This document shows positions 1 to 7,790 of a stretch of 23,672 nucleotides of DNA, piece by piece. This stretch comes from Ruminococcus sp. UBA4350 (GTDB lineage Bacteria > Bacillota > Clostridia > Oscillospirales > Ruminococcaceae), in the NCBI GenBank assembly GCA_002394125.1, contig DGSY01000143.1:1-23672 (forward strand). The letters are read 5' to 3'. The stretch's first letter is position 1; every line of letters begins with the position of its first letter. The notes below the pieces were generated by a model, which saw only the letters and a list, made by a program, of their open reading frames with translations, searched no databases and had not been told where the DNA came from. A program made the translations under genes and the position numbers.

Positions 1-1
1 C

Positions 2-139
2 GAGGAATACGGCCGCTATGCAGGTGCTGTGATTCTCCTTCTGCTCAATCCCTTCTTTCTGCTGTATGACTACACACTCGACGGCCTGTGCAATCTGTAC
101 CGTCTCCGTCTGAAGCCAAGGATCACCGGCAGACGTTAG
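2..139 (+). CDS. C-terminal fragment of a membrane protein (5' end outside window)
   Basis: An open frame enters from the left edge and ends at TAG 137-139, giving 45 residues. It contains a hydrophobic stretch (AGAVILLLLNPFFLLY) followed by a basic tail ending KPRITGRR, which fits the last membrane segment and cytosolic tail of a membrane protein. The family cannot be named from this fragment. Its stop codon is made of the presumed TA target duplication plus the first G of the mobile element at 139-298, so the original C-terminus may have been slightly different. The gene is convergent with the membrane-protein gene on the minus strand at 298-1470. Confidence 0.55.
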   Translation, partial: EEYGRYAGAVILLLLNPFFLLYDYTLDGLCNLYRLRLKPRITGRR

Positions 140-298
140 GGCGTGTTGACACTAAGCCTAACACGCATCTTTTTGGCTGATTTTGCCCCATTCGTCGTTA
201 AAAATCCTTGCCGGGCGACAGCCCGCCTGCGGATTTTTGCCTTGAACGGAACAAAATCATCTCAAAAATCCGCATATTATTTTAGTGTCAACACGCCC
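139..298. mobile_element. MITE-like element with perfect 19-bp inverted ends
   Basis: The ends TAGGGCGTGTTGACACTAA (137-155) and its exact reverse complement (282-300) bound about 160 bp with no coding capacity. The outermost TA on both sides fits a TA target duplication, as made by IS630/Tc1-mariner transposases; that family assignment is inference. The interior is also self-complementary: AAAAATCC (200-207) pairs with GGATTTTT (231-238) around an inner CGGGC-GACA-GCCCG hairpin (212-225), with T-runs on both strands. The whole element could therefore fold as one long hairpin and act as a bidirectional terminator between the two convergent genes. Confidence 0.8.
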
Positions 299-1470
299 TA
301 GTTCTGCCTGCGAAAATCACTGACAATGTGATCGCCGGTGTAAATATAGCTTTCCATCGGCAGGAACCAGTAGACGTTTTCGCAGTCTGAATCAGTGATC
401 ACAATATAGTCCCCGCCAAGTTTCAGCGCATCATAGACATCCTTCGTACAGGAAACGGGCAGTCCGCCGGAGAGATTTACGACATATTCATCTTCGATCA
501 GCCTTTTATCCATCACCCTGTAAAGGCAGACCTCCCAGTCCTTCTTATCTGCGCCGATCTCCTGCTGGATCTGCGCATCGGTGAGCTCTGACCCTCCGCT
601 GACCGTCACATTATTTGAGCGCGGCTTTTCCTCATTCTGCGGGATCGTGAGCCTGCCGGAAAGCGCGCCCCAAAGCAGAAAGCATCCTGCCGCGACAAAC
701 GCGAATGAAAAAAGGATGCCGATAAAATTCGCAAGCGCAGTGCTTTTCGCGCCGCTGTAAAAGAATTCGTCCGGCATATCCGGATTGATGCGCAGCTCGG
801 CATATTCCCCGACCTCCGCTGCGGGAGTACGGCGGAAAACGCTGTTGACCGCTGTATAATGCTCGCCGTCATAATCGTACTCAAAGACCTCTGCGGCTTC
901 GACGTGCGAGCTGTTCCGCGAGCTCACGATCTTATGCACATAGCCGATGCACTGTGCCTCGACCGGCAGGCCGTAGTTTGCGCCGGAATGATAAGCGGTT
1001 CGGATCGCATATGCCGCCGCGAACAGACCGGCAACCGTAAACAGCGCGCCGCCCATGAGAATGAATGCCTTTGCCTGCCCGATCCTGCCGCTCAGCAGCA
1101 CCGGAAGGATCACGCAAAGTCCCATCAGAATCAGAACAAGCCCGCTCCCGCGCACCAGAAGGCCCCGCTGTGGAGGCGCTGAAGAACGCCCTGTAACCAG
1201 TGATTTCGCGCCCAGCGCAAAAAAGATACAGCCGAATAAAGCCACCGCCGCAAGGGTATTTGCAGACAGTGCCGCGATGAATACTCCGGCCACAGCCGCG
1301 AAGATCAGCACAAGAAACAGCGCGTTTTTCCATGCCGGCTTTTTCGGATCATTTGCTTTCATCTGCCGCTGCCGTTCATAATTCGCCCGTATCATCTGAC
1401 GGACTACATTTTTCTCCATCCTTTTTTCGGTGCTGAATGCCCAGCCCGCATATTCAGGATCATATCGCAT
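298..1470 (-). CDS. Multi-pass membrane protein with DUF3592-like extracytoplasmic segment
   Basis: A protein of 390 residues, function unknown. After a charged N-terminus (about 45 residues) there are about five hydrophobic segments: two in the first third, two in the second third and one near residue 260. Between segments four and five lies a soluble stretch with the pattern EYDYDGEHYTAVNS...VGEYAELRINPDMPDEFFY, which resembles DUF3592-type domains; this is a pattern match, not a database result. The C-terminal ~120 residues are soluble. I chose the ATG at 1470 because GGAGGG lies six bases upstream. An ATG at 1494 lies almost at the predicted transcription start and has no ribosome-binding site. 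The TAG stop (298-300) is formed at the edge of the MITE, so the tail may have been altered by the insertion. Confidence 0.75.
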   Translation of the reverse strand: MRYDPEYAGWAFSTEKRMEKNVVRQMIRANYERQRQMKANDPKKPAWKNALFLVLIFAAVAGVFIAALSANTLAAVALFGCIFFALGAKSLVTGRSSAPPQRGLLVRGSGLVLILMGLCVILPVLLSGRIGQAKAFILMGGALFTVAGLFAAAYAIRTAYHSGANYGLPVEAQCIGYVHKIVSSRNSSHVEAAEVFEYDYDGEHYTAVNSVFRRTPAAEVGEYAELRINPDMPDEFFYSGAKSTALANFIGILFSFAFVAAGCFLLWGALSGRLTIPQNEEKPRSNNVTVSGGSELTDAQIQQEIGADKKDWEVCLYRVMDKRLIEDEYVVNLSGGLPVSCTKDVYDALKLGGDYIVITDSDCENVYWFLPMESYIYTGDHIVSDFRRQN

Positions 1471-1501
1471 TCGTATCCCTCCCCATTCAGACATCAGGGA
1501 T

Positions 1502-1530
1502 ATTATAGCATATTATCCGGAAAAGTGCAA
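1502..1530 (-). promoter_or_regulatory. Sigma-A promoter for the 298-1470 membrane protein
   Basis: On the minus strand, -35 TTGCAC (1525-1530), a 17-bp spacer and -10 TATAAT (1502-1507). Transcription would start near 1495, leaving a leader of about 25 nt that carries the GGAGGG site for the ATG at 1470. The 18 bases at 1520-1537, which include the -35 box, recur exactly at 20937-20954. Confidence 0.85.
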
Positions 1531-1650
1531 TGGATACAGAAAATAAAATCACTGTTCCGGCGGCAGTGCCGGCGACAGTGTCGCAGCCAATTCCTAAAGT
1601 TCTCCATACGCGTTTGGACGCAGAATAAGATTTCCCCAGACCGTTAAATA

Positions 1651-1813
1651 GGCACGATCAGTGCCGTAACAGCGACGTATCTGATACGCTCCGCGAAACG
1701 GCGCCGAAGGGAAACGGCACCGGGCACTGCCCGGCGTAACAGCGACGGAATTGATATGCTCCGCGAAACGGTGCCGTAGGGAAACGGCTGTCGGCACTGC
1801 CGACACTGCCGAC
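1651..1813. repeat. Tandem palindromic repeat array (two 53-bp units, 70-bp period)
   Basis: Two copies, 1666-1718 and 1736-1788, match at about 47 of 53 positions. Both carry GTAACAGCGACG, then TGATA(C/T)GCTCCGCGAAACGG, then AGGGAAACGGC. Each copy is bordered by a different palindrome: GGCAC-GATCA-GTGCC (1651-1665), CCGGGCA-C-TGCCCGG (1720-1734) and GTCGGCA-C-TGCCGAC (1790-1804), with a further TGCCGAC to 1813. A related palindrome-rich stretch starts near 1557. No credible gene lies here. The array looks like a REP/BIME-type intergenic repeat and ends directly before the serpin promoter. The rest of 1531-1650 shows nothing recognisable. Confidence 0.75.
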
Positions 1814-1815
1814 TC

Positions 1816-1844
1816 TTGAAAAATACTGTGATCTGTGCTATAAT
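1816..1844 (+). promoter_or_regulatory. Promoter of the serpin / radical SAM operon
   Basis: -35 TTGAAA (1816-1821), 17-bp spacer and -10 TATAAT (1839-1844). The leader to the serpin ATG is about 35 nt. I see no terminator between here and 13069, so this is the likely main promoter of the whole 11-kb unit. Confidence 0.8.
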
Positions 1845-1886
1845 GACAGTAATAATGTATCGCATCCCTGAAATGAGGTGTTCCCT

Positions 1887-3101
1887 ATGAAAAAACAACT
1901 GACTGCCGCACTTGCCGCCGCGCTTCTGCTGACCGGCTGCGGCACCCCGTACAGCAATAACACGACCGACCTCGGCGCCGGAATTTCACCCGCCGCGCCG
2001 TCCGGAAATCTGACAGCCGAAACTGTCTCTGCACAGTATCAGTTCACCTGCGGCCTGCTCCAATCCGCAAACAGTGCGCATCCGGGGGAAAACCTCGGAT
2101 TCGCTCCGGTTCTCAATGCGCTCGGCCTTGCGGCATACGGCGCGGGTGCTTCCGGCGATACCCGCACCGAGATCGAACAGGCTTTCGGCGGCATGAATGC
2201 AGACGATGTGTTTACCGGTCTTTGCAGCGTTGCCGGCGAAGAATCCGAGAGCATCCTGCAAACAGCGCTTTCCTTCTGGTATCGCAATGACAGCATCCAG
2301 TCTCCGAAAACCGCGTATCTGCAAAAAATTGCCGGTGCAGCGGAAATCTATTCCGCGCCGTTCAGCGATCAGACGCGCAGGGACATGAACAAATGGATCA
2401 GCGATCACACGAATGCCGAAAGCACTGATCTGATTCCGGAGCTGACCGCCGATGAATGCGCCGATCTGCTGACGGCGGCGGTCTTTGATGCGAAGTGGAA
2501 GGAAAAATATGCCGATAACGAAGTGCGCAATGCGCTGTTCTATCAGGCGGACGGTCAGCAGAAATCAACGCCGTTCATGAAAAAGGAAAAGGATCCGGCG
2601 GTCTATCTCAGCGATGAAAAAAAAGCGGTCGGATTCATGCGTTCCTACGCGGACAGCCGTATGAGCTTTGCCGCGCTGATGCCGGTTGATATGACGCCGG
2701 AGGAATACATCGCGCAGCTCACGCCGGAGGAACTTTCGCAGACGCTCCGCGGCGGCATTCAGACGGAAATGTATACCGCGATCCCGTCGTTTACCGTTGA
2801 TACAGAAACCGACCTTGCGCCGATCTTCAAAAAAATGGGCATACAGAAAGCATATGACCCCGATGCTGCGGATTTCTCCGGCATCTCCGACGGAAAACTC
2901 TATCTCAGCCGCGCCTTGCAGCAGATCAGGCTCGCGGTCGGTCAGAACGGCACCAAGGCAACCTTTTCGCTGAATCTTTCCGGCGAGGAATCCAGTGCGC
3001 CGGAATATTCTGTCATGCTGAACCGGCCGTTCCTCTGGTTCATTTATGATTCCCGCAGTGAACTTCCGGTGTTTGCCGGCGTCTTGCAGACCGTTTCATA
3101 A
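1887..3101 (+). CDS. Serpin-family protease inhibitor, predicted lipoprotein
   Basis: A 404-residue serpin. The N-terminus is a lipoprotein signal with lipobox LTGC, putting the lipidated cysteine at residue 18, so the protein should be anchored outside the membrane. The serpin fold is supported by the N-terminal half (NLGFAPVLNALGLAAYGA; FDAKWKEKY) and the C-terminal signature NRPFLWFIYDSRSELPVFAG. The reactive-centre loop spans about residues 353-380. Its hinge reads QNGTKATFSL, keeping the G-T-x-A pattern of inhibitory serpins but with bulky F and L where small residues are usual. P1 falls around Glu/Ser in GEESSAP, by counting only. GAGGTG six bases before the ATG sets the start. No terminator separates it from the radical SAM genes (36-nt gap), so it is probably co-transcribed with them. 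The target protease is unknown. Confidence 0.9.
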   Translation: MKKQLTAALAAALLLTGCGTPYSNNTTDLGAGISPAAPSGNLTAETVSAQYQFTCGLLQSANSAHPGENLGFAPVLNALGLAAYGAGASGDTRTEIEQAFGGMNADDVFTGLCSVAGEESESILQTALSFWYRNDSIQSPKTAYLQKIAGAAEIYSAPFSDQTRRDMNKWISDHTNAESTDLIPELTADECADLLTAAVFDAKWKEKYADNEVRNALFYQADGQQKSTPFMKKEKDPAVYLSDEKKAVGFMRSYADSRMSFAALMPVDMTPEEYIAQLTPEELSQTLRGGIQTEMYTAIPSFTVDTETDLAPIFKKMGIQKAYDPDAADFSGISDGKLYLSRALQQIRLAVGQNGTKATFSLNLSGEESSAPEYSVMLNRPFLWFIYDSRSELPVFAGVLQTVS

Positions 3102-3137
3102 TCCGCCCGCTTGATCGAAATGAAGGAGGGAATGCGC

Positions 3138-4436
3138 ATGAAGCTGCTGCTCATTCAGGCATGGAATGCACAGGAAGCCAGCCTGCGCAGCCGGTTTTCC
3201 AATCTGATCTCCTATTCCTCACTGACGCTCGCCGCGATCTATGCGCTGATTCCGGAGGGAATGTTCTCGTGCATTGATATCGTGGACGAATATTCGCAGA
3301 CCGTTGATTACAACAAAAAGCATTACGATCTCGTCATGATCTCCTCGGATACATCGTCGATCCCGGCGGCATACCGCCACAGCCGTGCCTTCCGCAAACG
3401 CGGTTCCTATACGGTCATCGGCGGCTATCACGCGACTGCGCTTCCGGACGAAGTCATGCGGCATTGCTGCACGGTTATCGCAGGCCCCGCCGAGCGTTCG
3501 GTTCCGGCATTTCTGCGTGATTTTGCCGCGGGGCATCCGAAACGCTTCTACCGCGAGTTCAATGTGCATTCCGGGGATTTTCCGGTGCCTGCGCGGGAGC
3601 AGATCACCGGAAAGCATAAGCTGCGCATTCCCGCGGTCATCGCAAACCGCGGCTGCATCAATCACTGCAAATACTGCTCGATGCCGGTCATGTGGCACAG
3701 CGATCCGCGGCCGCTCCGCGATGTGCTTGCGGAGATCCGTGCGCTGAAAACAAAGCTGCTGATCTTCTACGATCCGAATTTCTTTGCGCACCGTGAATAT
3801 GCGATCCGGCTGATGAAAGCGCTGATCCCGCTGCATCTGCGCTGGGTCGGCAATGCGACCGCCGATTTCGGCATGGACGAGGAGCTGATGACGCTTGCGC
3901 ATAAGAGCGGCTGCTGCGGCGTGCTGATCGGCTTTGAATCGCAGAATCCGCAGTCGCTCAAAGGCGTTGCAAAGCGGTTCAGCGATGCCGGACGATACCG
4001 TGAGATCGTTGCAAATATCCACCGGCACGGCATGGCGGTCAACGGCTGCTTTGTCGTCGGCTTTGATACCGATACGGAAGAGCAGCTCCGTGCGCTGCCG
4101 GATTATGTCGATCATCTCGGCCTTGACCTCTGCCGCTTCGCGATCCTCACTCCCTATCCCGGCACGCAGCTCTGGAAGGATATGGAGCGCAGCGGGCGTA
4201 TTGTCACAAAGGACTGGGCGCTCTACAATCAGCACCATGTTGTGTATAAACCGGCGCAGATCGCGCCCGACCGCCTGCATACGCTCTACCGCGAGATCTG
4301 GAAATCTGCGTATGGCTGGAAGCGCATCTTCCGGCGCGTTTGGCAGTCGCCGACCTGCGGCAAACTGCCGGGGCTTTTCCTGCTCGGCGCGAATATCGGC
4401 TTCCGCAATCTCGGCATCGACGGAAAGCGCAGGTGA
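3138..4436 (+). CDS. B12-binding radical SAM enzyme 1 (subfamily A)
   Basis: A protein of 432 residues. The N-terminal ~150 residues form a cobalamin-binding Rossmann-type domain with the pattern VIGGYHATALPDEV, as in BchE/HpnR-type class B radical SAM proteins. The radical SAM cluster motif CINHCKYC follows (C173, C177, C180), within RGCxxxCxxC. Downstream are YDPNF, in place of the usual DDN, and the conserved IGFES. Such enzymes use SAM, a 4Fe-4S cluster and usually cobalamin to methylate or cyclise unactivated carbons; the substrate here is unknown. With gene 4 it shares DPN/DVN and a tail with W-A-(L/M)-Y...VYKP. The ATG at 3138 has GGAGGG seven bases upstream; in-frame starts at 3111 and 3132 are poorly placed. 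The next gene begins 3 nt after the stop. Confidence 0.9.
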   Translation: MKLLLIQAWNAQEASLRSRFSNLISYSSLTLAAIYALIPEGMFSCIDIVDEYSQTVDYNKKHYDLVMISSDTSSIPAAYRHSRAFRKRGSYTVIGGYHATALPDEVMRHCCTVIAGPAERSVPAFLRDFAAGHPKRFYREFNVHSGDFPVPAREQITGKHKLRIPAVIANRGCINHCKYCSMPVMWHSDPRPLRDVLAEIRALKTKLLIFYDPNFFAHREYAIRLMKALIPLHLRWVGNATADFGMDEELMTLAHKSGCCGVLIGFESQNPQSLKGVAKRFSDAGRYREIVANIHRHGMAVNGCFVVGFDTDTEEQLRALPDYVDHLGLDLCRFAILTPYPGTQLWKDMERSGRIVTKDWALYNQHHVVYKPAQIAPDRLHTLYREIWKSAYGWKRIFRRVWQSPTCGKLPGLFLLGANIGFRNLGIDGKRR

Positions 4437-4439
4437 AGC

Positions 4440-5762
4440 ATGAAGATCGCTTTTATCCGGCTGAATATGTTCGAGCATATCAGCTCCGACGCGATGAAGC
4501 CGATCCTGTTCGGCATTATCCATTCGCTCACGCCGCCGCAGCATCAGATCACATTCTATGACGAACGCGTCAAAAAGCTTCCGGAGCGGATCGACGCGGA
4601 TATCATCGCTTTTTCCGTCGAAACCTTCACCGCCAAGCGCGCCTATATCCTCGCAAAAAAATACCGGACAAAGCGGAATATCATTGTCATGGGCGGCTTT
4701 CATGCCTCTGTCATGCCGGACGAGATCCTTCACTATGCCGACAGCGTACTGATCGGCGATGCAGAGGGAACATGGGGCGCATTCCTGCGCGACTGCGAAT
4801 CCGGCCGGCCGAAGCAGAAATATATATCCGATGAAACCGCGCCCTTTGCGCCGGTTCGCAGTCAGTCTGACAGCAGCATATACAGGCATCATTATTACGG
4901 TGTCGGCGTCTGTCAGATCTCACGCGGCTGCAAATTCAACTGTGATTTCTGCTCAATCAAGACGATGTATCACGGCGTCCGCCGCAAGCCGCTGAAGCAG
5001 GTCGAGCGGGAGCTCCGCGCAATGAAGGAGCGCATCATCTTTTTCGCGGATGATAATCTGTTCTATGACAAGCGCTCTGCAATGGCGCTGTTCCGGATGC
5101 TGACGCCGCTGAAAAAGCACTGGGCCTGTCAGATCAGCATGGACGCGGCGCGGGACGATGCGCTGCTTGCTGCGATGAAAAAAGCCGGCTGCTTTCTCGT
5201 GCTGATGGGCTTTGAGAGCCTGAACCGCGAGAGCCTTGCGGAGATGCACAAGGCCGCGAATGCCGCCGCCGATTACGAAGCGGTGATCCGGAATGTCTAC
5301 CGGCACGGCCTGCTGATCTACGGAACATTCGTCCTCGGCTGCGACGGCGACCGGCCGGATGTCTTTCAGAGAACGCTGGATTTTGCCGTGCGCAATCATA
5401 TTGCCGTCACGAATTTCAATCCACTGATCCCGATGCCCGGCACCGGCGTCTACCGTCGCATGGAGCAGGAGGGGCGGCTGCTCCGGCGGAAATGGTGGCT
5501 CTCGGACACCTATCGCTACGGCGATACCGCTTTTCTGCCGAAGCATATGACACCGGAGCAGCTCGCCGCGGGCTGTCTGCGGATCCGCACAGAATTCTAT
5601 TCGCTGCCCTGCATTTTCCGGCGGCTGCGCGGCAGTCTGCGGTATATGCAGCCGATGAGCCTGCTGATCTTCCTGCTGGCGAACCTGATCTCCGGCAGAG
5701 AAATCCGGCGGAAGCAGGGACAGCTTCTGGGAGGGTATCTGCATGAAGCTGATACTGATTAA
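4440..5762 (+). CDS. B12-binding radical SAM enzyme 2 (subfamily B)
   Basis: A protein of 440 residues. The cobalamin-binding domain has VMGGFHASVMPDEI around residue 85, and the radical SAM motif is CKFNCDFC (C164, C168, C171). FADDNLFYD and LMGFESLNRE follow, and a C-terminal segment begins RKWWLSDTYRYG. The WWL..Y.Y block, the DDN motif and the LTPP start of the N-domain place it with genes 3 and 5 (subfamily B). It begins 3 nt after gene 1 and its 3' end overlaps gene 3 by 20 nt, so translation is probably coupled. The Cys pattern makes it a radical SAM enzyme with high confidence. Whether it is a methyltransferase, a cyclase or something else cannot be told from sequence. Confidence 0.9.
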   Translation: MKIAFIRLNMFEHISSDAMKPILFGIIHSLTPPQHQITFYDERVKKLPERIDADIIAFSVETFTAKRAYILAKKYRTKRNIIVMGGFHASVMPDEILHYADSVLIGDAEGTWGAFLRDCESGRPKQKYISDETAPFAPVRSQSDSSIYRHHYYGVGVCQISRGCKFNCDFCSIKTMYHGVRRKPLKQVERELRAMKERIIFFADDNLFYDKRSAMALFRMLTPLKKHWACQISMDAARDDALLAAMKKAGCFLVLMGFESLNRESLAEMHKAANAAADYEAVIRNVYRHGLLIYGTFVLGCDGDRPDVFQRTLDFAVRNHIAVTNFNPLIPMPGTGVYRRMEQEGRLLRRKWWLSDTYRYGDTAFLPKHMTPEQLAAGCLRIRTEFYSLPCIFRRLRGSLRYMQPMSLLIFLLANLISGREIRRKQGQLLGGYLHEADTD

Positions 5763-7095
5763 ACCGAATATCGGCAGACGCGAGCACAGCCTTTATGTCG
5801 ATGAGGGACGCATGGAGCCGCTGCCGCTGGGCATTCTCGCGGCGCTGACACCGCCGGATGTCGAGGTCGTGCTGTATGATGACCGCATGGAGCAGATCCC
5901 CTATGATGAACCCGCGGATCTCGTCGGGATCACCGTCGAGACCTTTACGGCGCGGCGCGCCTATGAGATCAGCGCGGAATACCGCAGGCGCGGCGTGAAG
6001 GTCGTCATGGGCGGGATGCACGCAAAGCTCATTCCGGAGGAGGTCGCGCAGCACTGCGACTGCGTGATCGTCGGGGACGCCGAGCCGGTCTGGGCGGAGA
6101 TGATCGCGGATTTCCGCGCCGGTAAAATCCGCCCGCGCTATGATGCCGTGCAGCCGCTCTGTCCGCAGAAAGGCATCATCGCGAGGCGGGATATTTTCGA
6201 GGGCAAGGGCTATCTGCCGATTACGCTGCTGCAATTTTCACGCGGCTGTGCGCACAGATGCAGCTTCTGCGCATCATCGGTCTATTTCGGCGCAAAGCAT
6301 TACTGCCGGCCTGTCGATGAGGTGATCCGCGAGATCCGCTCGCAGAAGCGGAAACTGCTGTTCTTCGTTGATGACAATATCGTCTGTAACCGTGCAAAGG
6401 CAAAGGAGCTGTTCCGTGCGCTGATCCCGCTGAAGATCCGCTGGGTCAGTCAGGGCAGCATGGATATGCTTCAGGATCCGGAGCTGATGGAGCTGATGGT
6501 AAAGAGCGGCTGTCTCGGACTGGTCATCGGCTTTGAGTCGATCTCGCCGGACTGCATCCGCGATATGCATAAATTTACGAATACCCGCGCATCCTCGGAG
6601 ATGTATGCCGATGAGATCGCGCAGCTCCGGAAATACGGGCTGCAAACATGGGCGGCCTTTACGGTCGGACATGACGGCGATACCGTTGATTCGATCCGTG
6701 CGACCTGTGATTTTGCGATCCGCAATAAATTTACATTTGCGGCGTTCAATATCCTGATGCCCTATCCGAATACGCCGCTCTACGAAAAGCTGGAGCGCGA
6801 GGGGCGGCTGCTCTATGACGGCAAATGGTGGCTGCATGAGGATTACCGATTCAACTATTGCAGCATCGTGCCGAAGAATATGACGCCGGACGAGCTGACG
6901 GCAGTCTCCTTCGAGTGCCGTGCGCGGTTCAACAGTGTCGGCTCAATTATCAAGCGCGCACTGGAGCCGCATACGAATCTGCGGTCGCCATACAGATTCA
7001 TGACCTATCTGATCTACAATCCGCTGTTCCGCAAGGAGGTCTTCAAAAAGCAGGGACTTCGCTTCGGACTGGAAAGCGGCGAAAGGAGCAAATAA
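5743..7095 (+). CDS. B12-binding radical SAM enzyme 3 (subfamily B)
   Basis: A protein of 450 residues. The N-domain contains PLGILAALTPPDVEVVLYDDRME and VVMGGMHAKLIPEEV, typical of the cobalamin-binding domain of class B radical SAM proteins. The cluster motif is CAHRCSFC (C169, C173, C176), followed by FVDDNIV, VIGFES and KWWLHEDYRF. It is closest in layout to genes 2 and 5, sharing ITVETFTARRAYE with their ITVETYTAKRSYR-type segments. GGGAGGG sits seven bases before the ATG, inside the end of gene 2. The TAA stop overlaps the next gene's ATG by one base (TAATG). The reaction and substrate are unknown. Successive paralogues in one operon suggest successive or alternative modification steps on one scaffold. 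Confidence 0.9.
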   Translation: MKLILIKPNIGRREHSLYVDEGRMEPLPLGILAALTPPDVEVVLYDDRMEQIPYDEPADLVGITVETFTARRAYEISAEYRRRGVKVVMGGMHAKLIPEEVAQHCDCVIVGDAEPVWAEMIADFRAGKIRPRYDAVQPLCPQKGIIARRDIFEGKGYLPITLLQFSRGCAHRCSFCASSVYFGAKHYCRPVDEVIREIRSQKRKLLFFVDDNIVCNRAKAKELFRALIPLKIRWVSQGSMDMLQDPELMELMVKSGCLGLVIGFESISPDCIRDMHKFTNTRASSEMYADEIAQLRKYGLQTWAAFTVGHDGDTVDSIRATCDFAIRNKFTFAAFNILMPYPNTPLYEKLEREGRLLYDGKWWLHEDYRFNYCSIVPKNMTPDELTAVSFECRARFNSVGSIIKRALEPHTNLRSPYRFMTYLIYNPLFRKEVFKKQGLRFGLESGERSK

Positions 7096-7790
7096 TGCAG
7101 GGAGCAGTCATACCGGCAGCCGCCGTCACAGAGGATGACAAGCGGGCGATGTTCGCGCTGATGTCGGAATTCTACGATAATATGGACGAGGCGGTTTTCC
7201 GGCGCGATTTTGCAGAAAAGGATCACTGTCTGATCCTGCGGGATGATGCGGGCGCGGTCGTCGGCTTCACAACGCAGAAGGTCATGGCGGTCGAGGCGGA
7301 CGGCAGAACCGTTCACGGCGTTTTCTCTGGCGATACGATCATTCACCGCGACTACTGGGGACAGACCGATCTTTACCGCATCTTCGCGCAGTTCTGGTTT
7401 GAATACGCAAAGCAGTATGATGAATTCTACTGGTTCCTGATCTGCAAGGGCTATAAGACCTACTGCATCCTGCCGCTGGTCTGGGCAGAATTTTACCCGA
7501 CCTTCCGCGCAGAAACGCCGCCCGAAATGCAGCGCATCATTGACGCCTACGCATCGGCGCTCTATCCGGATGAGTACAATCCCGCGACCGGCGTGATCGA
7601 ATACCGGCATACAAAGGACAAGCTCAAGGCCGGTGTTGCGGAGATCGACGAACGCCGTCTGCGGAATAAGGATATCGCATATTTCTGTCAGGCGAATCCG
7701 CATCACACGGAAGGATTTGATATCGCCTGTATTGCAAAATTCGACGCATCTGCCGTAAAACCGCGCATGGCGGCAATGCTCGGCATATGA
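7095..7790 (+). CDS. GNAT-like acyltransferase of the radical SAM operon
   Basis: A protein of 231 residues with an N-terminal half resembling the GNAT fold. LILRDDAGAVVGFTTQKVMAV looks like beta strands 2-3-4. IIHRDYWGQTDLYRIF takes the place of the acyl-CoA-binding (Q/R)xxGx(G/A) loop, which is degenerate here. The second half (FYWFLICKGYKTYCILPL and beyond) is not typical of small GNATs; its length and layout recall N-acyl amino acid synthases or autoinducer-synthase-like members, but that is a weak impression. The ATG at 7095 overlaps the previous stop and has AAAGGAG upstream. A longer open frame upstream lies inside gene 3 and is not used. It overlaps the GH3 gene by ATGA, which suggests tight co-translation and joint function with the adenylating enzyme. 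Confidence 0.7.
   Translation: MQGAVIPAAAVTEDDKRAMFALMSEFYDNMDEAVFRRDFAEKDHCLILRDDAGAVVGFTTQKVMAVEADGRTVHGVFSGDTIIHRDYWGQTDLYRIFAQFWFEYAKQYDEFYWFLICKGYKTYCILPLVWAEFYPTFRAETPPEMQRIIDAYASALYPDEYNPATGVIEYRHTKDKLKAGVAEIDERRLRNKDIAYFCQANPHHTEGFDIACIAKFDASAVKPRMAAMLGI

Noticed and set aside
1594..1898. Short minus-strand reading frames through 1594-1898
   Set aside because: They are translations of the palindromic repeat array and show repeated peptide patterns only because the DNA is repeated. No start signals are present.
6858..7094. An N-terminal extension of the GNAT-like gene starting at 6858
   Set aside because: It lies inside radical SAM gene 3 in another frame. The ATG at 7095 has a proper ribosome-binding site and a stop-start overlap.
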